Source: Deltaproteobacteria bacterium
GTDB taxonomy: Bacteria > Desulfobacterota > Dissulfuribacteria > Dissulfuribacterales > S140-46
Reading direction: 5' to 3'
DNA length: 6,781 bases
Assembly (NCBI GenBank): GCA_015491585.1
Contig: WFVQ01000056.1
Span: 1-6,781 of the forward strand
The notes beneath the pieces were generated by a model, which saw only the letters and a list, made by a program, of their open reading frames with translations, did no database searches and was not told the origin of the DNA. This document shows, piece after piece, positions 1-6,528 of the stretch (within the stretch, counting starts at the first letter, position 1; each line of letters opens with the position of its first letter). A program made the translations under genes and the position numbers.

Positions 1-1901
1 GCTCCGCCTTCCTCCTCTCCGGGCACCGGTTCTGTCACAGAGAGGTCGTACTGCGGCTCTCCCTGTTCCTTGAGGAAGCCTACGATCTTCTCTATTTCCT
101 CCTCGGAGACGTATGCCCCGTGGATCCGTCTCGGATAGGCCCCGCCGGGTTCGAGGAAGAGCATATCACCCATGCCCAGGAGACGCTCGGCCCCCATAGC
201 ATCCAAGATCGTTCTCGAATCCACCCTGGACGAGACCTTGAACGAAATGCGGGCTGGAAAGTTGGCCTTTATTAGCCCTGTGAGCACGTCCACCGAGGGA
301 CGTTGGGTGGCGATTATGAGGTGTATTCCCGCAGCCCTGGCCATCTGGGCCAGGCGTGCTATGGCAGACTCCACCTCCTTGGACGAGACCATCATGAGGT
401 CGGCCAGCTCGTCCACTATTATCACGAGATAGGGGAGGGGCTCGTCCGCCGTCTGGTTGTAGCCCTCCAAGTTCCTGGCCCGGGCCTCCTCAAGGAGCTG
501 ATACCTACGCTCCATCTCCAGCACCGACCAGCGCAGGGCCCTGGTGGCCTCTGCTGGATCGCTCACGACCGGGTGGAGCAGGTGCGGTATGCCGTCATAG
601 AGTGAGAGTTCTATCCTCTTGGGATCCACCATCAAGAGCCTGAGGGTCTCTGGGGTGTGCCGGTAGAGGAGCGAGCAGATCATGGCGTTCAGCCCCACGC
701 TCTTTCCTGTTCCAGTAGCTCCAGCGATGAGGAGATGGGGCATCCTGGCCAGGTCCGCCACAGCAGGATTGCCCACTATGTCCTGACCCAGGGCCAGTGC
801 GAGGGCGAGATGGTTGTTCTGGAACTCGTCGCTGGCCAAGATCTCCTTGAGAAAGACGGTCTGCCTGTAGGGATTTGCCAGCTCTATCCCTATCACAGAC
901 TTGCCTGGAATCGGGGCAACGATCCGTATGCTGGTGGTTTTCAGAGCAAGGGCGAGATCGTCGGCCAGGGAGGCCACTTTGTTTATCTTGACACCTGGCG
1001 CAGGCGCGAATTCGTACATGGTGATCACCGGTCCTGGGCAGATCTCCACCACCTTGCCGGTCACGCCAAAGTCTTTCAGTTTCTGCTCGAGGATGGAGGC
1101 GTTGGCCAGGTAGGTCTCCTGATCCAGCTCTTCGCTATCCTCCTCAGGGTTTTTGAGAAAGGAGAGGGGAGGCAGGCTGAAATCGCCGCTTACAGGCGTG
1201 ATCTCGAACTCCTCGGAGAACGATCCATCGTCTCTGCCTCCTTCCCCCTTCATCACCCGGCGTGCTATGCGCGGTCGCTCTTCAGAAGGGGGCAGGGGAG
1301 CACGGTCTTGATCAGCGCCGGAATTGAGACTCTCGGCCTGGACATCGGCAGCGTTGGTCTCGTTTTCGGGCTTCAAGAGGCTGGTGATCGCACCCCATAG
1401 CCCTTCCAGCGACAGGGGAGTGGCGGCGAGCACACCTGAGAGGAGGAGAAGCGTGAACAGGAGGAATGAGCCTCCGGTGCCTATCCAGGAGCGGAGCAAG
1501 CCGCTAACCGCGTCGCCCAGCAGGCCGCCTGAGCCTCCTATGAAGAGTGACATCAGTCCGCAGGCCGCAATGATGAAGGCGGCCCATCCATAGGTCAACA
1601 GGCTGGGGGTGATATCCTCCTCGAAGAAGGGTCTTAGCAGATAGAAACCGGCAAACAACAGCGCCGCTGGTGTGAGCCATGCCCCAAAACCCAGCAGATC
1701 CAGCAGGAACTGGGCGAGATTGGCCCCCACCGGCCCCATCCAGTTGGAGGAGCCTGAGACGTCGTAGCTTGTTAGGGCCGGATCGTTCGGATCGAAACTG
1801 GCTATCGAGGCAGCCACGAATATGGCCGACGCCATAAGCGCCAGCCCAGCCAGCTCTTTACCGAGTCCTCCCTTCTTGTTCCCGCTCTTCTCTTTTACCA
1901 C
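1..1901 (-). CDS. ftsK: DNA translocase FtsK/SpoIIIE family (3' end missing)
   Basis: This is a septal, membrane-anchored, ATP-driven double-stranded DNA pump that clears and helps resolve chromosomes at division. 633 codons are visible and the frame runs off the window edge. Four hydrophobic segments (about residues 15-36, 66-89, 101-123 and 144-162) form the membrane anchor. A short polar linker (about 165-245) follows, then the translocase motor with Walker A GATGTGKS at 394-401 (K400) and Walker B ending in VDELADLM (D497, E498). The sequence ATQRPSVDVLTGLIKANFPAR-type region after it is typical of the family. The C-terminal gamma winged-helix domain, which reads KOPS-type polarity sites, would lie beyond position 1 and cannot be assessed. 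The start is GTG at 1901-1899, because no ATG, GTG or TTG was found in frame just upstream; AAGAAGG at 1912-1918 is a possible ribosome site with a rather long 10-base spacer. The start overlaps the preceding gene's end by 7 bp. The family call is very secure; the exact start is moderately secure. Confidence 0.96.
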   Translation of the reverse strand, partial: MVKEKSGNKKGGLGKELAGLALMASAIFVAASIASFDPNDPALTSYDVSGSSNWMGPVGANLAQFLLDLLGFGAWLTPAALLFAGFYLLRPFFEEDITPSLLTYGWAAFIIAACGLMSLFIGGSGGLLGDAVSGLLRSWIGTGGSFLLFTLLLLSGVLAATPLSLEGLWGAITSLLKPENETNAADVQAESLNSGADQDRAPLPPSEERPRIARRVMKGEGGRDDGSFSEEFEITPVSGDFSLPPLSFLKNPEEDSEELDQETYLANASILEQKLKDFGVTGKVVEICPGPVITMYEFAPAPGVKINKVASLADDLALALKTTSIRIVAPIPGKSVIGIELANPYRQTVFLKEILASDEFQNNHLALALALGQDIVGNPAVADLARMPHLLIAGATGTGKSVGLNAMICSLLYRHTPETLRLLMVDPKRIELSLYDGIPHLLHPVVSDPAEATRALRWSVLEMERRYQLLEEARARNLEGYNQTADEPLPYLVIIVDELADLMMVSSKEVESAIARLAQMARAAGIHLIIATQRPSVDVLTGLIKANFPARISFKVSSRVDSRTILDAMGAERLLGMGDMLFLEPGGAYPRRIHGAYVSEEEIEKIVGFLKEQGEPQYDLSVTEPVPGEEEGG

Positions 1902-2422
1902 ACACTCTTGGCCTTCTTGGCAAAGCAGCCCCAGTCGAATTTCTTGGCGAACGGCAAGAGCTCGTCGAGTTGGACCGTCTCGCTGTCGAATACCAGCATG
2001 CTGCCGGGCTGCTTTTCAGTGGGCTTCTCCAGTATGACCATCAGGTGACTTCCCTTCTCCTCGCCCTTGTTGTCAACGAGCTGGACCGTGAGCCCCCGCA
2101 TCTTCGTTATCTTCATGGAGATGTCATTGCTCTCCATGGACATGTGTGTTCCCATCGCCTCGGTTATGACAGGGGCAGCAGTCATACCCTTGTTGAACAC
2201 CACGTCGATGGTCTTGTCGCCCTTGGTGTACTGCATGGTGCCGGTAAGCATCTTCATGCCTCCCATTGTCATGAACATCCCCTCGAGCTCCCCCTGTTGC
2301 CATCCAGAGACTCCGGCATAGCAAGGCTTCAAGACTTCATAGGTTTCCGCATGCGCAAGAGCGGGCAGCAGGAGTGATACTACAACAGCGAGCCGTACAA
2401 GTAACTTGGCGCGAACCTTCAT
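1895..2422 (-). CDS. Exported methionine-rich protein of unknown function
   Basis: The 175-residue product is not a family I recognise. It begins with a clear Sec signal peptide: basic MKVRAK, a hydrophobic core (about 7-19) and an A-H-A cleavage site after residue 25. There is no lipobox cysteine, so a soluble periplasmic protein of about 150 residues is likely if the host is Gram-negative. The mature part has 14 methionines, 12 of them between residues 49 and 108, including MxM patterns (49/51/53, 56/58, 94/96) and H93-M94. It has two cysteines, C34 near the N-terminus and C166 near the C-terminus, which could form a disulfide. Alternating hydrophobic stretches suggest beta strands. The ATG is preceded by GGAGG with a 7-base spacer, so the start is well supported. 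It lies 19 bp after pheA and overlaps ftsK by 7 bp. Metal binding, a DUF4412-like role or a LolA-like lipid-binding fold are possible, but none is shown by the sequence. Confidence 0.88.
   Translation of the reverse strand: MKVRAKLLVRLAVVVSLLLPALAHAETYEVLKPCYAGVSGWQQGELEGMFMTMGGMKMLTGTMQYTKGDKTIDVVFNKGMTAAPVITEAMGTHMSMESNDISMKITKMRGLTVQLVDNKGEEKGSHLMVILEKPTEKQPGSMLVFDSETVQLDELLPFAKKFDWGCFAKKAKSVW
1912..1918 (-). promoter_or_regulatory. Putative ribosome binding site for ftsK
   Basis: AAGAAGG read on the minus strand lies 10 bases before the GTG start codon of ftsK and inside the last codons of the exported-protein gene. The spacer is slightly long, so coupling to translation of the upstream gene may contribute. 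The site supports GTG at 1901 as the start, since the same frame offers no other usual start codon close upstream. Confidence 0.5.
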
Positions 2423-2429
2423 CTCACGT

Positions 2430-2434
2430 CCTCC
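2430..2434 (-). promoter_or_regulatory. Strong ribosome binding site of the exported-protein gene
   Basis: GGAGG on the minus strand lies 7 bases before the ATG at 2422. It is the best Shine-Dalgarno match in the window. It sits inside the 19 bp gap after the pheA stop codon (2442-2444), so this gene can be initiated independently rather than only by coupling. It fixes the start that includes the signal peptide. Confidence 0.8.
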
Positions 2435-2441
2435 ATCTCTT

Positions 2442-3533
2442 TCAGATTTTTTCTCCCATAGGATAGGAGCCGAGCCATTCCAGGAAGGTGCAGCCCTTCC
2501 TGATGATCTCGATTCCCTCTTTCACCTTTTCATCGTCGATATGGCCGGCGATGTCAACGTAGAACAGGTATCGCCAAGGTTCGTCCTTGACGGGTCTGGA
2601 CTGGATCTTGGTGAGGTTTATGCCCTTTTCCGCCAGCGGCTCGAGGAGGCGGAAAAGAGAGCCGGGCTTATCCTCCAGGCTTAGGAGCAGTGAAGTCTTG
2701 TCACGGCCTGTCCGCGCAGGGCAGTTGTGCCCCAGGACCAGGAACCTGGTGGTGTTGCCGGCGAAGTCCTCTATGCTCTTTGCAACCACGTTGAGATTGT
2801 ACATGCGGGCCGCCAGCGGGCTGGCGATCGCGGCGATGCCCGAGTCAACGGCCGCCCAGCGCGCCGCATGAGCTGTGCTGACCACCTCCTCGGTGGGCAC
2901 TGCCGGCAGATGCTTTTTGAGCCACATACGGCACTGGGCCAGGGCATGGGGATGGGAAAGTATCTTCTTGATGTCGTCGCGCCTCCCGCTCTGATTGATC
3001 AGGTCGTGGGAGATGGGCAGGTAAACCTCCCCGCACACCTTGACCTTGTAGTCGCATAGGCCGTCCAGTGTGAGGGCCACGGTGCCCTCCACGGAGTTCT
3101 CTATGGGAATGACACCGAAGTCCACCCTGCGCCGCTCCACCTCTTCGAACACCTCGGTAATGTTGCCCTGTGGGATGAACTCGGGCGCGCTTCCGAAGAA
3201 CTTGGAGGCAGCCATGTGGGTGAAAGTTGTCTCCGGCCCCAGGAATCCCACCCTTGCAGGCCTCTGGACGTTGCGGCAGGCGGAGATGATCTCGCCGAAG
3301 ATCACCCTGAGTCCGTCCTCTGGGAAGACGCCTCCATTGAAGGCCAGGATGTTGTTGATGACCTCGCGCTCCCTGGCTACGTCGAGGGGCTGCATAGCGG
3401 TGACGGCCTTGCGCTTGCCTATCTCCAGGGCCATCTTCATCCTCTCCTGGAGGAGATGTACCAGCTCCTTGTCTATGGCATCTATACGGTCGCGGAACTT
3501 CTTTAGCTCTTTGAACTGTTTTTCATCCATCAT
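2442..3533 (-). CDS. pheA: Bifunctional chorismate mutase / prephenate dehydratase (P-protein)
   Basis: This cytoplasmic enzyme converts chorismate to prephenate and then to phenylpyruvate, the precursor of phenylalanine. The length, 363 residues, is usual for P-proteins. Residues 1-90 are an AroQ chorismate mutase: R14, R31, K42, D51, R54 and E55 align with R11, R28, K39, D48, R51 and E52 of the E. coli domain, and Q90 is a plausible match to Q88. Prephenate dehydratase spans about 94-270, with GFLGPETTFTH (96-106), PIENSVEGT (143-151), SHPHALAQCR (193-202) and the NTTRF motif (260-264) holding the catalytic threonine. A C-terminal ACT domain (about 279-357) has DKPGSLFRLL (288-297) and QSRP (311-314), where most relatives read ESRP. 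The start ATGATG overlaps the merR stop by 4 bp and has only a weak ribosome site, so initiation is probably coupled; the second ATG (3530) is an equal alternative. Feedback inhibition by phenylalanine is expected from the family. Confidence 0.97.
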   Translation of the reverse strand: MMDEKQFKELKKFRDRIDAIDKELVHLLQERMKMALEIGKRKAVTAMQPLDVAREREVINNILAFNGGVFPEDGLRVIFGEIISACRNVQRPARVGFLGPETTFTHMAASKFFGSAPEFIPQGNITEVFEEVERRRVDFGVIPIENSVEGTVALTLDGLCDYKVKVCGEVYLPISHDLINQSGRRDDIKKILSHPHALAQCRMWLKKHLPAVPTEEVVSTAHAARWAAVDSGIAAIASPLAARMYNLNVVAKSIEDFAGNTTRFLVLGHNCPARTGRDKTSLLLSLEDKPGSLFRLLEPLAEKGINLTKIQSRPVKDEPWRYLFYVDIAGHIDDEKVKEGIEIIRKGCTFLEWLGSYPMGEKI

Positions 3534-3850
3534 GGCTCGTGGCTGAGAATCTCGTAAATCTCCTGGAGTTCATCCCTGATATGTTTCAGGAGCGACGTCT
3601 CTTCCCGGGGCGTTCTGCCCTCGGCCTTAAGCGCGGCCTTTGCGCCCTTGATGGTGAACCCCCTGGTGTGGAGAAGCTCCTTGATCTTGAGGAGGCAGGC
3701 TATGTCCTCCTTGCGGTACAGCCTATGGTTCGCAAGGCGCCTGGGGCGGACCTGTGGGAACTCCTTCTCCCAGTAGCGGAGCACATGGGGTGGAACCCCT
3801 ACGAGTTCACTCACCTCTCCTATCTTGTAATAGACTTTGGCCCTCCCCAT
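3530..3850 (-). CDS. Short MerR-family transcriptional regulator
   Basis: A 106-residue cytoplasmic DNA-binding protein. Residues 7-74 form a MerR-type winged helix: helix-turn-helix at about 9-28 (KIGEVSELVGVPPHVLRYWE), wing with R37-R38 and N41-H42-R43-L44-Y45, then RKEDI (46-50), which matches the R-x-Y-x-x-x-D-I signature of the family. The remaining roughly 30 residues (about 77-104) look like a helical dimerisation tail. There is no effector-binding domain and no cysteine cluster for metal sensing, so the ligand, if any, is unknown. The start at 3850 has a good ribosome site (AAAGAGG at 3857-3863, 6-base spacer) lying inside the upstream IHF-like gene, giving a 44 bp overlap. A MerR-type gene directly after pheT and ihfA recurs in delta-proteobacterial relatives. 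Its targets are unknown; control of this operon is only a guess. Confidence 0.92.
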   Translation of the reverse strand: MGRAKVYYKIGEVSELVGVPPHVLRYWEKEFPQVRPRRLANHRLYRKEDIACLLKIKELLHTRGFTIKGAKAALKAEGRTPREETSLLKHIRDELQEIYEILSHEP

Positions 3851-4127
3851 TCACGGCCTCTTTGAGCTTTTTCCCTGGCATGAAGACAACCGTCTTCCGC
3901 CCAGGGATGTGGATGGGCCGTCCGTCCTTGGGGGAAACCCCCTTCCTTCCGGCCTTTTCCCGCATCCTGAAGGTCCCGAAGCGGACCACCTTGACGACCT
4001 CTCCCCTGTTCACTGCCTCGGTGATTATATCGAAAAGGGCGTCCACCAGCTTGAGGCTCATGCGCTGGGAGAATCCTATCTCCTCATTGACCGCCCTGGC
4101 GAGGTCCTTTCTGGTGACCGCCCCCAT
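3807..4127 (-). CDS. ihfA: IHF/HU-family DNA-bending protein (IHF alpha-like)
   Basis: A 106-residue nucleoid protein of the HU/IHF fold that bends DNA as a dimer. It opens with TRKDLARAVNEEIGFS (5-20), the usual N-terminal helices, and has the core strand VVRFGTF (47-53). The DNA-contacting arm spans about 58-78; P66 is at or near the position of the intercalating proline. The arm reads VSPKDGRP rather than the common RNPxTGE pattern, so it is somewhat divergent. It ends with VVFMPGKKLKEAVN (80-93), followed by a tail of about 13 residues longer than the typical E. coli subunit. Its ATG shares one base with the pheT stop (TGATG), with GAGGAG at 4131-4136 as ribosome site. The position directly after pheT is the classical location of ihfA, which supports the alpha subunit over HU; sequence alone does not settle this. 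The beta partner is not in this window. Confidence 0.92.
   Translation of the reverse strand: MGAVTRKDLARAVNEEIGFSQRMSLKLVDALFDIITEAVNRGEVVKVVRFGTFRMREKAGRKGVSPKDGRPIHIPGRKTVVFMPGKKLKEAVNGEGQSLLQDRRGE
3857..3863 (-). promoter_or_regulatory. Ribosome binding site of the merR-type gene
   Basis: AAAGAGG on the minus strand lies 6 bases before the ATG at 3850 and within the 3' part of the ihfA-like reading frame. It decides the start of the regulator and therefore confirms the 44 bp overlap of the two genes, since the helix-turn-helix begins only a few residues after this ATG. Confidence 0.7.
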
Positions 4128-6523
4128 CAGCTCCTCAATTCGGCATTGAACCGCTTTATGAGCAAGCCCACCAACGCCTCGTGCAGCGGCGCTATCTCTT
4201 CGTCCGTAAGGGTCCTGTCCAAGGCCCGGTAGCGGAACCGGATGGCCATGCTCTTTCTTCCCTTTGGAATAGGCTTGCCACGGTAGATATCGAATATGGT
4301 GAATTCTTCCAGGTATTCGGTCTTGTTCTCACGAATATAGCTGACAACGTCTCCTGCAAGGACCGAGTCGTCCATGACCAGGGCCGCATCTCTCTCGATT
4401 GCAGGGAATTCCGGGAGCGGCACGAAGCGGGGCACCGGCCTGTAGATCTTAGCGAGTCTTTCCAGCGAGAGGTCGAAGGCGAATACCTCTTGGTCTATGT
4501 CCCAGTGCTTAAGCACTGCCGGGGCGACAGCGCCCAATGTGCCCACCTCCTCGCCTGACACGGTGATCCTCACCGACGACCCAGGAAGATAGTACGGATC
4601 GTTGGGAGTGCCGAGCTCGAACCCGGCCTCCTCTGCTCCAAGCCTTTGGAGCAGGCCCTCTACCACGCCCTTGAGATCGAAGAGGTCGCTGTCCTGATCG
4701 GGCCAGGCCCAAGATGTGGCAAACCTGGGCCCGGTTACTACGCCGGCGACCCTGGTCTCCTCCAGCGGCAGGCCGCCGCTGTCCTGCTCCAGGAAGACCT
4801 TTCCCATCTCGAACAGTCTCAGGCCGATGTTCCTCCTGGAGATATTCCGCTGCACTGCACCGAGAAGGGAGGGCAGGAGATGGGTCCGCATCACCGACTG
4901 TTCTTCTGTAAGTGGGTTTTTGATCTTCACGAAACGGCCTCTGGGATCGCTGTCAGGCAATGCGAGGCAGGCGATGTCCCTGGGAGAGAGGAACGAGTAT
5001 GAGATTGCCTCATCCATGCCAAAGGATGCCAGCAACCGTTTGACTTTGCTCTGGAATTCAGAGTCGTTCTCAGGCCCTTTCTCCCAGCAGGCGGCCTTGG
5101 GAACGGTGGACGGGATGGTGTCGAACCCCTTGATCCTGGCGACCTCTTCCACCAGGTCGATCTCCTCCTCGACGTCCCATCTCCAGGAAGGCACTTCCAG
5201 TTCCATCAGATCGTCCTCGACAGAGAGGGGCCTGAAGCCCAGCGACTCGAAAATGGAGCGCGCCTCGCCGGGGGCTACGTCCATTCCCAAGAGGCGAGAT
5301 ATCCTTCTGGTCCTGGCCGCGACCCTGCGGGCCTTGTGAGGAAGGGGGTAGGCGTCGGTCCAGGGATACTCGGCCCGGCCTCCCGCAAGCTCCTCTATGA
5401 GCTGTACCACTCTTGCGAGGGCCAGCGGGGTCATCTCGGGATCTATACCTCTCTCGAAGCGGTAGGAGGCGTCGGTGGGCAGCTTGAGGGCCTTTGCGGT
5501 GCGCCGTATCTGTGATGGGGTGAACCAGGCGCTTTCCAGAAGGATATCGACAGTCCCTTCTGTGACCTCTGTCTCAGCGCCTCCCATGACCCCGGCCACG
5601 GCGACCGGACGTTCATTGTCGGCTATTACCAGCATGGAGGCGGAAAGAGCGCGCCTCTTCCCGTCGAGCGTGGTGATCTCCTCTCCCTCCTTTGCAGTCC
5701 TCACCACTATCCTGGGACCGCGCAGAGTGTCCAGGTCGAATGCGTGCAGCGGCTGGCCCAGTTCGAGCATGACATAGTTCGTGGCGTCCACGATGTTGTT
5801 GATGCTCCTGATGCCCGCGGCATGGAGGCGCTGCCTCAGCCAGAGGGGCGACGGCCCCACTGCCACTCCCCGGACCACCGCCGCGCAGTAGCGCCTGCAT
5901 AGCTCAGGGGCCTTGATCTCCACCTGAAATCCATCTTGGCCGAACCCGTAATTTTTGTTATCCGTACTCTTCAAAGGTTTGTGGAGCAGGGCGGCAGCCT
6001 CCCGTGCAACGCCAAGGATGCTGAGACAGTCGGAGCGATTGGGCGTTATCCCGATCTCGAGTACCCACTCTTTCATATCCATAGCCTTGGCCAGGGGAGC
6101 ACCGGGTTCGCCCCCTTCGAGTTCCATTATTCCGGAGGCGTCTTCTCCCAGCAGCAGTTCTGCCTCGGAGCAGAGCATTCCCTGGGACGCCTCGCCATAG
6201 ACCGTGGTCTCCTTGACCGAGCCCCCAGGCAGTTCAGCACCGGGAAGGGCGAGGGCGGTGAGCATCCCCTCCTTCACATTGGGAGCACCGCATACCACCT
6301 GGCAAGTCTCTCCGCCGGTATCCACGGAGCAGATGTAGACTCCATCCTTGTTGTGATGCGGTTTTACGGAGACGATCCTCGCGGCTATCACCCTCTCCAG
6401 ACAGGGCAGCCCATGTTCCAGCCCCTCCACCTCGAGCCCGGCCATGGTGAGACGATGGGCCAGTTCGTCTGGCGGGACGTCCAAAGCGACAAAATCCTTC
6501 AACCAAGAGTAGGGTACGAGCAT
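4127..6523 (-). CDS. pheT: Phenylalanine--tRNA ligase beta subunit
   Basis: The beta chain of the cytoplasmic alpha2-beta2 phenylalanyl-tRNA synthetase, which charges tRNA-Phe and removes misattached tyrosine. At 798 residues it is a full-length bacterial form. In order: N-terminal segment MLVPYSWLKDF; an EMAP/OB-type tRNA-binding domain (about 40-150, with VVCGAPNVKEG at 76-86); the B3/B4 editing domain (about 205-385), in which NIVDATNYVMLELGQPLHAF contains H260 and LLESAWF contains E330, the places where characterised enzymes carry their editing His and Glu; B5 DNA-binding-like domain (about 400-475, DVEEEIDLVEEVARIKGF); the catalytic-like core (about 485-690); and a C-terminal anticodon-binding FDX-ACB domain (about 698-798, LPEFPAIERDAAL). 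No frameshift or missing domain is seen. It begins 5 bp after pheS without a clear ribosome site, so translation is probably coupled, which suits equal subunit supply. Confidence 0.98.
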   Translation of the reverse strand: MLVPYSWLKDFVALDVPPDELAHRLTMAGLEVEGLEHGLPCLERVIAARIVSVKPHHNKDGVYICSVDTGGETCQVVCGAPNVKEGMLTALALPGAELPGGSVKETTVYGEASQGMLCSEAELLLGEDASGIMELEGGEPGAPLAKAMDMKEWVLEIGITPNRSDCLSILGVAREAAALLHKPLKSTDNKNYGFGQDGFQVEIKAPELCRRYCAAVVRGVAVGPSPLWLRQRLHAAGIRSINNIVDATNYVMLELGQPLHAFDLDTLRGPRIVVRTAKEGEEITTLDGKRRALSASMLVIADNERPVAVAGVMGGAETEVTEGTVDILLESAWFTPSQIRRTAKALKLPTDASYRFERGIDPEMTPLALARVVQLIEELAGGRAEYPWTDAYPLPHKARRVAARTRRISRLLGMDVAPGEARSIFESLGFRPLSVEDDLMELEVPSWRWDVEEEIDLVEEVARIKGFDTIPSTVPKAACWEKGPENDSEFQSKVKRLLASFGMDEAISYSFLSPRDIACLALPDSDPRGRFVKIKNPLTEEQSVMRTHLLPSLLGAVQRNISRRNIGLRLFEMGKVFLEQDSGGLPLEETRVAGVVTGPRFATSWAWPDQDSDLFDLKGVVEGLLQRLGAEEAGFELGTPNDPYYLPGSSVRITVSGEEVGTLGAVAPAVLKHWDIDQEVFAFDLSLERLAKIYRPVPRFVPLPEFPAIERDAALVMDDSVLAGDVVSYIRENKTEYLEEFTIFDIYRGKPIPKGRKSMAIRFRYRALDRTLTDEEIAPLHEALVGLLIKRFNAELRS

Positions 6524-6528
6524 GGCAA

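Noticed and set aside
485..500. Short palindrome CTCCT-CA-AGGAG as a possible terminator or operator
   Set aside because: It is only 5 bp per arm, has no T-run and lies inside conserved ftsK codons, where Leu-Glu-Glu repeats explain it.
657..1400. A 247-codon open frame on the plus strand
   Set aside because: It lies wholly antisense to ftsK, whose frame is continuous and carries Walker motifs. The predicted protein has no recognisable domain and is a product of GC-rich codon bias.
1895..2422. Identification of the exported protein as LolA, because lolA neighbours ftsK in some Proteobacteria
   Set aside because: In those genomes lolA follows ftsK rather than preceding it, and I see no specific LolA motif in this protein. 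The idea is kept only as a remote possibility.
2423..2441. The 19 bp pheA-to-exported-protein gap as a promoter or terminator
   Set aside because: It is too short to hold a full promoter or a hairpin with T-run; it contains only the ribosome site of the next gene.
4716..5339. A 207-codon open frame on the plus strand
   Set aside because: It is antisense to the uninterrupted pheT frame, and its product is serine- and arginine-rich with no domain, as typical of a shadow frame.
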